From SFWF01 sp045638145 (lineage in GTDB: Bacteria > Bacillota > Clostridia > Oscillospirales > Acutalibacteraceae): DNA of 14,582 nt. Below are positions 8,058 to 13,331 of this stretch, in pieces (positions within the stretch are counted from its first letter, which is position 1; the number at the start of each line of letters is the position of its first letter). The notes under the pieces were generated by a model, which saw only the letters and a program-made list of their open reading frames with translations, was not told the DNA's origin and did not search any database. A program made the position numbers and the translations under genes. The stretch spans positions 1 to 14,582 of the forward strand of contig JAZUAU010000029.1 of NCBI GenBank assembly GCA_045638145.1, written 5' to 3'.

Positions 8058-9077
8058 ATGAAGAAATTAATTATTTGTGTAGCAGCGCTTGTTCTCGTTT
8101 GCACTAGTCTTGCAGGTTGTGGTAAAAAGAGCACTACAACCCAAGCCACCAGACGTATGTTTAATTATGATATGTCGGACTATGTAACCCTTGATACCTA
8201 TAAAATCGAGGTGGATAAGCAGAGTCAGGGCTATCTTGACTGTTTCCACGCAAAGCTTCGCCTTATGATGGTTTCTGAGGTTAAAGAGGGCAAGATTGAG
8301 GACGGTGATACCGTAAATATAGACTATTCGGGCAAAAAGGACGGTATTGCCTTCGAAGGCGGCACCGCAAACGGACAGGAGCTTAAAATCGGCTCAAATT
8401 CCTTTATAGAAGGCTTTGAAGAAGGGCTTGTCGGCAAGGAAATCGGTTCTACGGTTGACCTGAATTTAACCTTCCCCGAGGATTATTCTTCAGCTCCCGA
8501 GCTTGCAGGGCATCCCGTTGTGTTTACCGTAAAAATCAACTCTGCAAAGAGAAGCTATGACCACGTGAATAACGAAACCGCTAAGCTTTGTGGTTATAAG
8601 GACTATTATGAGGTTATGGACCTCGCACACGAATATGCTATCGAAAACTACTCTTGGGATACCGTTTATAAGAGTGCAAAGTTCTCAGATATGCCGAAGC
8701 GTGAAAACAAAATCCTTTATAGAGCTGAGATGAGTACCTTTGAATCAACAGCGGCAAAAAATGGAATATCTGTTGAAGATTTGCTTAAATATTGCGGATA
8801 TACTATGGATGAGCTTGAAAATGAGCTTAATAACGAAACAATTCCCTTTAAGGCAAACACCTATGCCCTCAGCTATTATATCCTTGATAAAGAGGGCGTA
8901 AAGGTAGGCTCTGCAGATATGGAATCGGCACGCAAGGAAATCGAAGAAGAACTCGGTATGAGCGTGAAAGATGCAGGCATAACCGATAGCTATCTTGAGG
9001 CTGAAGCGGCAAGAAAGCTTGCCATAAAAATAGTAGTGGATAATGTAACTATTATAAATGATGAAGAAAGTAAGTAA
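8058..9077 (+). CDS. Lipoprotein with trigger-factor-like FKBP prolyl isomerase domain (copy 2)
   Basis: The 339-residue protein is a paralogue of its upstream neighbour. It has a clear lipobox (SLAGC, C21), the shared FNYDMSDYVTLDTYKIEVD segment, and an FKBP domain at about 82-165 (GDTVNIDYSGKKDGIAF, GSNSFIEGFEEGLVGKEIG, LNLTFPEDYSSAPELAGHPVVFTV). In copy 2 the usual FIPGFE is FIEGFE, a change in a motif that lines the FKBP pocket, so the two copies may differ in peptide preference or activity. The C-terminal helical part is more divergent than the FKBP part. It begins 14 bp after copy 1 and overlaps the next gene by 20 bp. Function is inferred from the domain; the physiological clients are unknown. 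Confidence 0.84.
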   Translation: MKKLIICVAALVLVCTSLAGCGKKSTTTQATRRMFNYDMSDYVTLDTYKIEVDKQSQGYLDCFHAKLRLMMVSEVKEGKIEDGDTVNIDYSGKKDGIAFEGGTANGQELKIGSNSFIEGFEEGLVGKEIGSTVDLNLTFPEDYSSAPELAGHPVVFTVKINSAKRSYDHVNNETAKLCGYKDYYEVMDLAHEYAIENYSWDTVYKSAKFSDMPKRENKILYRAEMSTFESTAAKNGISVEDLLKYCGYTMDELENELNNETIPFKANTYALSYYILDKEGVKVGSADMESARKEIEEELGMSVKDAGITDSYLEAEAARKLAIKIVVDNVTIINDEESK

Positions 9078-9612
9078 AGTAGAAGAGCTGGAAAGCGGAG
9101 CTCTCGACGCTTTTTTTGCCCGATTATCCTCTGCCGAGCAAAATCGAATAAGCCTTAAAAGGAAGCGAGAGGAATCTATTGCCGCCCGTTTTGTAATGAG
9201 TGAACTTTTAAAGTCTTTCTGCAATGAGGATATGAGCGACAAAATATCATCCGACGAAAACGGAAAGCCTTTTATTATCGGCAGACCCGATATTTTTGTC
9301 AGTCTCTCTCATAGCAACGGCGCAGTTGCGGCGGCGGTGAGCGATAGACCGATTGGAATTGACATCGAGCGCATCCGACCCGTATCGCAAAAACTCAAAA
9401 GTAGAGTTTACAAGAAAATACCCGAAACAGATGAAGATTTTTTCAGGGTATGGACGGTAAAGGAAGCCTATCTTAAGGCGACGGGAATAAAATTTTCCGA
9501 TATGCTCGCGCTCGATATAAATTCAATAGATGAAAATACAATTATAAATAGTGAAATTACAGATGGTTTTATGCTGTCTGTAGTCGAAACATTGATACAA
9601 GCCAAGGCATAG
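9058..9612 (+). CDS. Sfp-type 4'-phosphopantetheinyl transferase
   Basis: Enzymes of this superfamily move phosphopantetheine from CoA to a carrier-protein serine. The 184-residue protein shows NGKPFI (68-73), the SLSHS substrate/CoA motif (82-86), the metal-binding IGIDIE motif (D102, E104) and WTVKEAYLK (W132-K140, with K135, E136 and K140). It is shorter than Sfp (about 220-240), mostly after the WTVKEA motif. Two tandem ATG codons (9058, 9061) lie inside the preceding lipoprotein gene without a good Shine-Dalgarno site, so translational coupling is likely. No polyketide or peptide synthetase gene is in the window; its target may be the fatty-acid acyl carrier protein or a carrier elsewhere. 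The terminator begins within its final codons. Confidence 0.87.
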   Translation: MMKKVSKVEELESGALDAFFARLSSAEQNRISLKRKREESIAARFVMSELLKSFCNEDMSDKISSDENGKPFIIGRPDIFVSLSHSNGAVAAAVSDRPIGIDIERIRPVSQKLKSRVYKKIPETDEDFFRVWTVKEAYLKATGIKFSDMLALDINSIDENTIINSEITDGFMLSVVETLIQAKA

Positions 9613-9629
9613 CGCCTTGGCTTTTTTGT
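9599..9629 (+). terminator. Rho-independent terminator of the prmA operon
   Basis: AAGCCAAGGC (9599-9608) pairs perfectly with GCCTTGGCTT (9614-9623) around a 5-nt loop and is followed by a T run to 9627. The stem contains the last codons of the phosphopantetheinyl transferase gene and its stop codon lies in the loop. Confidence 0.93.
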
Positions 9630-9731
9630 TAGCACATTCTTTTTGAAAATACAAGTGAATATTGTCGAAGCAAAAAATATTTTCTTCGTGTATAAGGCGC
9701 ACTTAATGTAAATACTTTTATTAGAAAAACT

Positions 9732-10009
9732 TAAGTTGGCGAGAGTCAAACCCATTACGCCTGCAAAACAAAATTTCCGGTAATAGTTTGCCTCAAAGCT
9801 TGCAATATGCCTGTATTACTGCGTTTTGTAGGCTTTCTCTGACGCGAAAATTTTGAATTTGCAAGGTCCAAGGGAGTTTCTGCCAACGAATTTCAAATCC
9901 GGCGAAGCGTGAGTTTGCCGCAAGGCTAACGCCTTGCAAAAAAGAACGCAAAGCCTGATATTATAAGGCGGTGAGCGAAACCGTATTGGGCTCGGCTCTC
10001 GCCAACTTA
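9732..10009. mobile_element. 278-bp MITE-like element with terminal inverted repeats, upstream of sigG
   Basis: The ends TAAGTTGGCGAGAG (9732-9745) and CTCTCGCCAACTTA (9996-10009) are a perfect 14-bp inverted repeat, and the match continues to 24 of 28 positions (9732-9759 against 9982-10009). The outermost TA on each side could be a TA target duplication, as made by IS630/Tc1-mariner transposases. The inside is rich in further pairing, for example GCAAGGC-TAAC-GCCTTGC (9920-9937) and GTAATA/TATTAC (9780-9785, 9812-9817), and has no credible gene on either strand. A structured RNA is the alternative reading. It ends 16 bp before the sigG start and fills most of the 413-bp space between the phosphopantetheinyl transferase and sigG. 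Confidence 0.68.
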
Positions 10010-10025
10010 TCATTGAGGTGTCGTT

Positions 10026-10793
10026 ATGTTTAACAACAGGGTCGTTATTTGCGGAGTTGATACGGCAAAGCTGCCGGTGCTGAAGGAAAAGCAAAAGTCC
10101 GAGCTTTTAGCACGGGTAAAGCAGGGGGACAAGAATGCTCGTGATGAGCTTATAAACGGCAATCTTCGACTCGTTCTTTCAGTCGTGCAGCGTTTTTCAA
10201 TGAGAGGTGAAAACCTTGATGACCTGTTTCAGATTGGTTGTATTGGACTCATAAAATCAATCGACAATTTTGATATTAGTCAAAACGTCCGATTTTCAAC
10301 CTATGCCGTTCCGATGATAATTGGAGAAATTAGACGCTATCTTCGTGATAACGATTCCATTCGCGTCAGCCGATCGATAAAGGACACCGCATACAAGGCG
10401 ATGCAGGCAAAGGAAGCACTTATAAATGAGCATGGTCGAGAGCCAACCGTTACCGAAATTGCCGAGAGACTCTCTCTTCCTAAGGAAGACATAGTTCTGG
10501 CACTGGAATCTATTGTAGACCCAATTTCTCTTTATGAGCCGGTCTTTTCGGATGGCGGTGACACGATATATGTACTTGACCAGGTGGGAGATAAAAACGA
10601 CGACCGAAATTGGCTAGATGAAATTGCCTTCAAAGAGGCAATAAGCAAGCTTTCCGACCGGGAGAAGAAAATTTTATCTCTCCGATTTATGCAGGGCAAA
10701 ACACAGATGGAGGTATCAAGCGAAATTGGAATCTCGCAGGCACAGGTATCAAGGCTTGAAAAGGGGGCAATAGGGAAAATAAAGGGGAATTAG
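10026..10793 (+). CDS. sigG: RNA polymerase sporulation sigma factor SigG
   Basis: SigG directs late forespore transcription. The 255-residue protein (about 260 in Bacillus subtilis) has the SigG-type N-terminus (ICGVDTAKLPVLK), region 2 NLRLVLSVVQRF and DDLFQIGCIGLIKSIDNFD, the RFSTYAVPMIIGEIRRYLRDN block, a region 3 segment (GREPTVTEIAERL), the EPVFSDGGD segment shared by SigF/SigG, and a region 4 helix-turn-helix (GKTQMEVSSEIGISQAQVSRLEK). The N-terminal ICGVDT segment favours SigG over SigF. ATG 10026 follows GAGGTG at 10015-10020. No sigE or spoIIGA precedes it, unlike the classical order; instead a repeat element sits directly upstream, so its promoter is inside or left of that element. 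ylmC follows. Confidence 0.94.
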   Translation: MFNNRVVICGVDTAKLPVLKEKQKSELLARVKQGDKNARDELINGNLRLVLSVVQRFSMRGENLDDLFQIGCIGLIKSIDNFDISQNVRFSTYAVPMIIGEIRRYLRDNDSIRVSRSIKDTAYKAMQAKEALINEHGREPTVTEIAERLSLPKEDIVLALESIVDPISLYEPVFSDGGDTIYVLDQVGDKNDDRNWLDEIAFKEAISKLSDREKKILSLRFMQGKTQMEVSSEIGISQAQVSRLEKGAIGKIKGN

Positions 10794-10802
10794 ATAAGCC
10801 CT

Positions 10803-10823
10803 CCTCATATAATAGCCATGAGG
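10803..10823 (+). promoter_or_regulatory. Hairpin covering the ylmC ribosome-binding site
   Basis: CCTCAT (10803-10808) is perfectly complementary to ATGAGG (10818-10823), and the right arm contains most of the GAGGTGG Shine-Dalgarno site (10820-10826) of ylmC. The stem is only 6 bp with a 9-nt loop, so it may only dampen translation or be chance. Confidence 0.35.
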
Positions 10824-10831
10824 TGGTTTAT

Positions 10832-11068
10832 ATGACAGTTAGAATCGCAGAACTTCGTGACAGACAGGTGATTTGTGTTAAAAACGGGGCACTTCTCGGA
10901 ATGGTGGGGGACATAGAGCTCGATATAGAAACGGGCAAGCTGTCCTCCATAGTTATTTTTGGCAGACCAAAGGGCTTCGGACTTTTCGGACGGGATGATG
11001 ATTTAGTGATACCTTGGGAGGAAATTGAAATCATAGGGAATGAAACGATACTTGTTAAAAGCTGCTAA
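10832..11068 (+). CDS. YlmC/YmxH family PRC-barrel sporulation protein
   Basis: This 78-residue protein matches the YlmC/YmxH pattern: R-I-A-E-L-R-D+Q-V-I near the start, GxVGDIELD (22-31 region), GKLSSIVIFGRP, a GFGLFGRDDDLVIPWEEI segment and a final strand. It is a single PRC-barrel domain. Members are common in spore formers and often sit beside sporulation sigma factors, as here; molecular function is not well defined. ATG 10832 is chosen over GTG 10823 because GAGGTGG (10820-10826) is spaced correctly for it and the family starts at MTVRIAEL-like sequence. It lies 38 bp after sigG. Confidence 0.88.
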   Translation: MTVRIAELRDRQVICVKNGALLGMVGDIELDIETGKLSSIVIFGRPKGFGLFGRDDDLVIPWEEIEIIGNETILVKSC

Positions 11069-11143
11069 CATATTTTTCTTTGTAAAATTTTTTCATAAAT
11101 TATAGCTTCGTTTTTGCAGATATTAAATTCGGGAGGTGCAAAA

Positions 11144-12367
11144 ATGAAGTATGCTAAATTAGCGATAAGGACGCTTTTTTGTGTTTTATCAGTCCTATGC
11201 ATTGTAATTTTCGGGGCGCTAATATATCTTGAAGGCAAAATTTCCGATTCATATAAAATAGGCGAAGGCGAGTCGCTGAGCATTGACTCGGTTATACCTA
11301 TATCGATTTCATACACGGGCGCAGAAAAATCAGACCGACGAGAGGGCGGCGGCTCATTCGACGCCAAGGTAAAGGTCTTTGGCTTCGTGCCTGCCCGAAA
11401 TATCACGGTTGACGTTGTTGACGATTATTACGTTGCTGTTCTCGGCACACCCTTTGGAATTAAAATTTATACCGAGGGAGTGCTCGTTGTGGGCTTTAGT
11501 GAGGTAGATACCGCCTCGGGAAAGGAGAATCCTGCAAAAAAGGCGGGTATCAAAGAGGGAGACTATATTGTTTCGCTGAATGGCACAGGCGTTTATACAA
11601 ACGAAGAAGTGCTCTCAATCATTCAAAACTCTAACGGCGAGGATATTATCGCTAAAATCAGCCGAAACGGAACCAGAATGACGGTGCGCTTTAAGGCGGC
11701 AAGGGGCACAGACGGAGTATACAGAGCCGGTATGTGGGTAAAGGATTCCTCGGCAGGAATCGGTACACTAACATTCTATAGCCCATCAACAAATACCGTT
11801 TGCGGGCTGGGTCACGGAATTGCCGATAGCGATACGGGTACACTTTTAACCCTTAATCACGGTGAGTTTGTCTCGGCAAAAATAGTGTCGGTCGAAAAGG
11901 GAACAAAGGGAGCTGCAGGTGAGCTTAAGGGTAGATTTACCAATAAAACTATATCGAGTTTTTCGCTTAATACCGATAGTGGTGTCTATGGAATGGCAGA
12001 GAGCTATATTGATGGCAGCAACCTTATGAAGGTTGCTATGAAGCAGGAGGTAAAGGACGGCGTAGCCGAGATTCTGACTACGATAGACGGAGAGAAGCCA
12101 CAGTATTATTCCTGTAAAATCAAGATAAAGAGTATGGGTGAAACCCAAAATCTACTTGTAGAGATAACTGACAAACGACTGCTCGAAAAAACGGGTGGTA
12201 TAGTGCAGGGAATGAGTGGAAGCCCTATTATTCAGGATGGAAAGCTTATCGGCGCGGTTACTCACGTGCTGATAGATAACCCCAAATGCGGCTACGGCAT
12301 ATTTGCCGAAACAATGCTTGAAACTTCGTCCTATGTAGCATCCGAAAAACTGAAAAACGTTTCATAA
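11144..12367 (+). CDS. spoIVB: SpoIVB peptidase (S55), forespore signalling protease
   Basis: SpoIVB is made in the forespore under SigG, crosses into the intermembrane space and cleaves SpoIVFA, which allows pro-SigK activation in the mother cell. The 407-residue protein has one N-terminal membrane segment (about 9-29), a PDZ domain (about 105-180; GVLVVGFSEVD, PAKKAGIKEGDYIVSLNG), and the S55 peptidase domain with the catalytic-His motif GLGHGI (H224) and the serine motif TGGIVQGMSGSPI (350-362) followed by GAVTHVLID and GYGIFAETML, all diagnostic. ATG 11144 with GGGAGGTG (11131-11138) is the start, rather than TTG 11114. The 75-bp gap after ylmC holds only a weak SigG-like CATAAAT (11092-11098), so it may be read from an upstream promoter. 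Confidence 0.95.
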   Translation: MKYAKLAIRTLFCVLSVLCIVIFGALIYLEGKISDSYKIGEGESLSIDSVIPISISYTGAEKSDRREGGGSFDAKVKVFGFVPARNITVDVVDDYYVAVLGTPFGIKIYTEGVLVVGFSEVDTASGKENPAKKAGIKEGDYIVSLNGTGVYTNEEVLSIIQNSNGEDIIAKISRNGTRMTVRFKAARGTDGVYRAGMWVKDSSAGIGTLTFYSPSTNTVCGLGHGIADSDTGTLLTLNHGEFVSAKIVSVEKGTKGAAGELKGRFTNKTISSFSLNTDSGVYGMAESYIDGSNLMKVAMKQEVKDGVAEILTTIDGEKPQYYSCKIKIKSMGETQNLLVEITDKRLLEKTGGIVQGMSGSPIIQDGKLIGAVTHVLIDNPKCGYGIFAETMLETSSYVASEKLKNVS

Positions 12368-12368
12368 A

Positions 12369-12393
12369 GGAGGGTATAAGCCCTTCTTTTTTT
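12369..12393 (+). terminator. Rho-independent terminator after spoIVB
   Basis: GGAGGG (12369-12374) pairs with CCCTTC (12381-12386; one G-T pair) around a 6-nt loop and is followed by seven T. It directly follows the spoIVB stop codon. Confidence 0.85.
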
Positions 12394-12459
12394 CGCAAAA
12401 ATGCGAGTATAAGTTAAACACAAAGTAAAGAAGCGATTATTTTAGATTAAGAGGTTTAT

Positions 12460-12519
12460 ATGGGCTTTACAATACAAAGGTTCACCTTTATATTCTTACC
12501 TCTTTTATGTTTTTTGTGA
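12460..12519 (+). CDS. Possible 19-residue hydrophobic peptide in the spoIVB to 12622 intergenic region
   Basis: ATG 12460 lies five bases after AAGAGG (12449-12454) and opens a 19-codon frame to TGA 12517-12519. The product is strongly hydrophobic after residue 7 (FTFIFLPLLCFL), like small membrane peptides. The same DNA forms an inverted repeat (AAGAGGT 12449-12455 with ACCTCTT 12498-12504, and AAAGGT/ACCTTT at 12477-12490 inside), so the region may instead be a non-coding hairpin. No family is recognised. Apart from this, 12394-12621 shows only a small hairpin (12393-12406) and AT-rich sequence. Confidence 0.2.
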   Translation: MGFTIQRFTFIFLPLLCFL

Positions 12520-12621
12520 ATTATATCAGCAGGCTCAATACACTAATTGAAAAATATGGAATGAAAAAACGGCGTTTTTTTCGGCAACCTATTAATAAAT
12601 AACGAAAGAAAGGATACCAAT

Positions 12622-12849
12622 ATGAAAAAGATTATTGCAAAAACACTTTATGATACCGAAGATGCGGAGTTTGTAACAAAACGAATTTCGGGAAATTTTG
12701 GTGACGGTACAGGATACGAGGAGTGCCTTTTCAAGCGCGAGGACGGAAAATATTTTCTTTATGTGAGCGGTGGTCCCGATTCACCCTATCCTAAAGAGGA
12801 TATAAAGCGAATCTCTGCCGAAAAGGTAAAAGAGTGGTTCGAAAAATGA
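12622..12849 (+). CDS. Small conserved-looking protein of unknown function (75 aa)
   Basis: The 75-residue, acidic, soluble-looking protein has no signal peptide or membrane segment. Its pattern is KKIIAKTLYDTEDAEFV, then an E-x-L-F-K-R-E-D-G-K-Y-F-L-Y block, a GG-x-x-S-P-Y segment and a C-terminal I-x-x-I-S-x-E-x-V-x-x-W helix. This resembles a group of small Firmicute proteins of the form YDTE-A ... E-LY+..GK-FLY..GG..S.Y ... W, often found as orphans or near mobile DNA; the resemblance is from memory and no function is known. ATG 12622 has AAGG eight bases upstream. It stands alone, with a terminator after it. Confidence 0.7.
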   Translation: MKKIIAKTLYDTEDAEFVTKRISGNFGDGTGYEECLFKREDGKYFLYVSGGPDSPYPKEDIKRISAEKVKEWFEK

Positions 12850-12859
12850 TGAAATTCTG

Positions 12860-12890
12860 ACGGATACAATTCAGAATGTATCCGTTTTTT
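12860..12890 (+). terminator. Rho-independent terminator after the 75-aa gene
   Basis: ACGGATACA (12860-12868) pairs perfectly with TGTATCCGT (12877-12885) around an 8-nt loop, followed by TTTTTT to 12890. It starts 10 bases after the stop codon. Confidence 0.88.
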
Positions 12891-12892
12891 GT

Positions 12893-12922
12893 ATTGTATA
12901 GTTCAGTAAAAATTGTATAGTT
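12893..12922. repeat. Short direct repeat ATTGTATAGTT
   Basis: ATTGTATAGTT occurs at 12893-12903 and again at 12912-12922, 19 bases apart. It could be an operator pair or the scar of mobile DNA; nothing else supports either. The surrounding 12891-13100 stretch has no intact gene. Confidence 0.3.
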
Positions 12923-12953
12923 TACAAGTGTATTGTCATTAGCAAGCAGTTGA

Positions 12954-13073
12954 AAAGGGTTCTTATATTATGCCGCAATTCATGCGTCCGGGTTAACTGA
13001 ATTTATCGAAGATCTAAAGCCGATATATCCTATAAAGAGGCGCTTATCACCGAACAGATTGCAAGATGAGTGA
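12954..13073 (+). pseudogene. Possible gene remnant (39 codons, no start)
   Basis: Between TGA 12951-12953 and TGA 13071-13073 lies an open frame with protein-like composition (YYAAIHASGLTEF, then IEDLKPIYPIKRRLSPNRLQDE split over 13005-13070). There is no ATG, GTG or TTG in frame at the beginning and no Shine-Dalgarno site. It reads like the C-terminal end of a decayed gene, upstream of the DAHP synthase promoter. No family is recognised, and chance is possible at this length. Confidence 0.25.
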
Positions 13074-13100
13074 AAATTTCAATAAATTTTCTAAAATATG

Positions 13101-13129
13101 TTGACTTTATTATATTAATGTGATATAAT
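13101..13129 (+). promoter_or_regulatory. Sigma-A promoter of the aromatic leader/DAHP synthase unit
   Basis: TTGACT (13101-13106) and TATAAT (13124-13129) are separated by exactly 17 bp, with TG one base before the -10. Transcription would begin near 13136, about 27 bp before the leader-peptide start codon. Confidence 0.9.
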
Positions 13130-13162
13130 ACAAAGTAATTGAAATGAAGGAGGCAGTTAAAT

Positions 13163-13237
13163 ATGATTAATAAGAAGTTTCATAATTTTTATTATTTTAA
13201 AAAGGGCTGCCCGTCTTCTGTGAAATTTGAAATTTAA
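13163..13237 (+). CDS. Phe/Tyr-rich leader peptide of the DAHP synthase attenuator
   Basis: ATG 13163 follows AAGGAGG (13147-13153) with good spacing and opens a 24-codon peptide ending at TAA 13235-13237. Residues 6-12 are F-H-N-F-Y-Y-F, so five of seven codons (13178-13198) are Phe or Tyr; another Phe is residue 22. Such a cluster directly upstream of an aromatic-pathway gene, and followed by alternative RNA hairpins, is the layout of leader peptides such as that of Escherichia coli pheA. The peptide is expected to act only as a sensor: ribosomes stall here when charged tRNA-Phe or tRNA-Tyr is scarce. Its coding DNA also contains the left arm of the antiterminator (13204-13214). Confidence 0.8.
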   Translation: MINKKFHNFYYFKKGCPSSVKFEI

Positions 13238-13307
13238 TTTTCAGTTTGGCTAAAACGGACAGTCCGCATTTGTTATGCTTTTGCATTAAACAGGTGCGGA
13301 CTTTTTA
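13204..13307 (+). promoter_or_regulatory. Attenuator: antiterminator and terminator upstream of DAHP synthase
   Basis: Terminator: AGTCCGCA (13261-13268) pairs perfectly with TGCGGACT (13295-13302), with an inner ATGC-TTTT-GCAT hairpin (13275-13286), followed by TTTTTATTTT. Antiterminator: GGGCTGCCCGT (13204-13214) pairs with ACGGACAGTCC (13255-13265) at 10 of 11 positions (one G-T pair, one C-A mismatch), and an inner stem (13218-13227 with 13236-13244) extends it. The two share 13261-13265, so they exclude each other. A ribosome that stalls on the Phe/Tyr codons would favour the antiterminator; one that runs to TAA 13235 would disrupt it and allow termination. Pairings were found by eye; no folding energy was computed. 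Confidence 0.78.
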
Positions 13308-13331
13308 TTTTCTGAAAGAGGTAGAAAAACA

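Noticed and set aside
8745..9242. 165-codon minus-strand frame across the lipoprotein/transferase boundary
   Set aside because: It is antisense to two well supported genes and has no family pattern.
9690..9717. Forespore (SigF-like) promoter GTATA ... GTAAATACTT upstream of sigG
   Set aside because: The spacer is only 13 bp, shorter than expected, and two of the -10 positions disagree; too weak to annotate.
9816..10094. 92-codon minus-strand frame across the sigG upstream region
   Set aside because: It lies inside the inverted-repeat element and runs into sigG on the opposite strand, with no ribosome-binding site; a by-product of the repeat.
11069..11130. SigG promoter for spoIVB
   Set aside because: Only a partial CATAAAT (11092-11098) is seen, with no matching -35 at the right distance.
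12854..12885. Riboswitch-like alternative hairpins after the 75-aa gene (ATTCTGA/TCAGAAT against the terminator)
   Set aside because: The 7-bp alternative pairing overlaps the terminator, but it lies after a stop codon with no downstream gene in reach, so regulation is unlikely; probably chance.
13136..13331. T-box riboswitch upstream of DAHP synthase
   Set aside because: No T-box antiterminator consensus (AGGGTGGNACCGCG-like) or Stem I features are visible and the leader is short; the translated Phe/Tyr peptide explains the region better.
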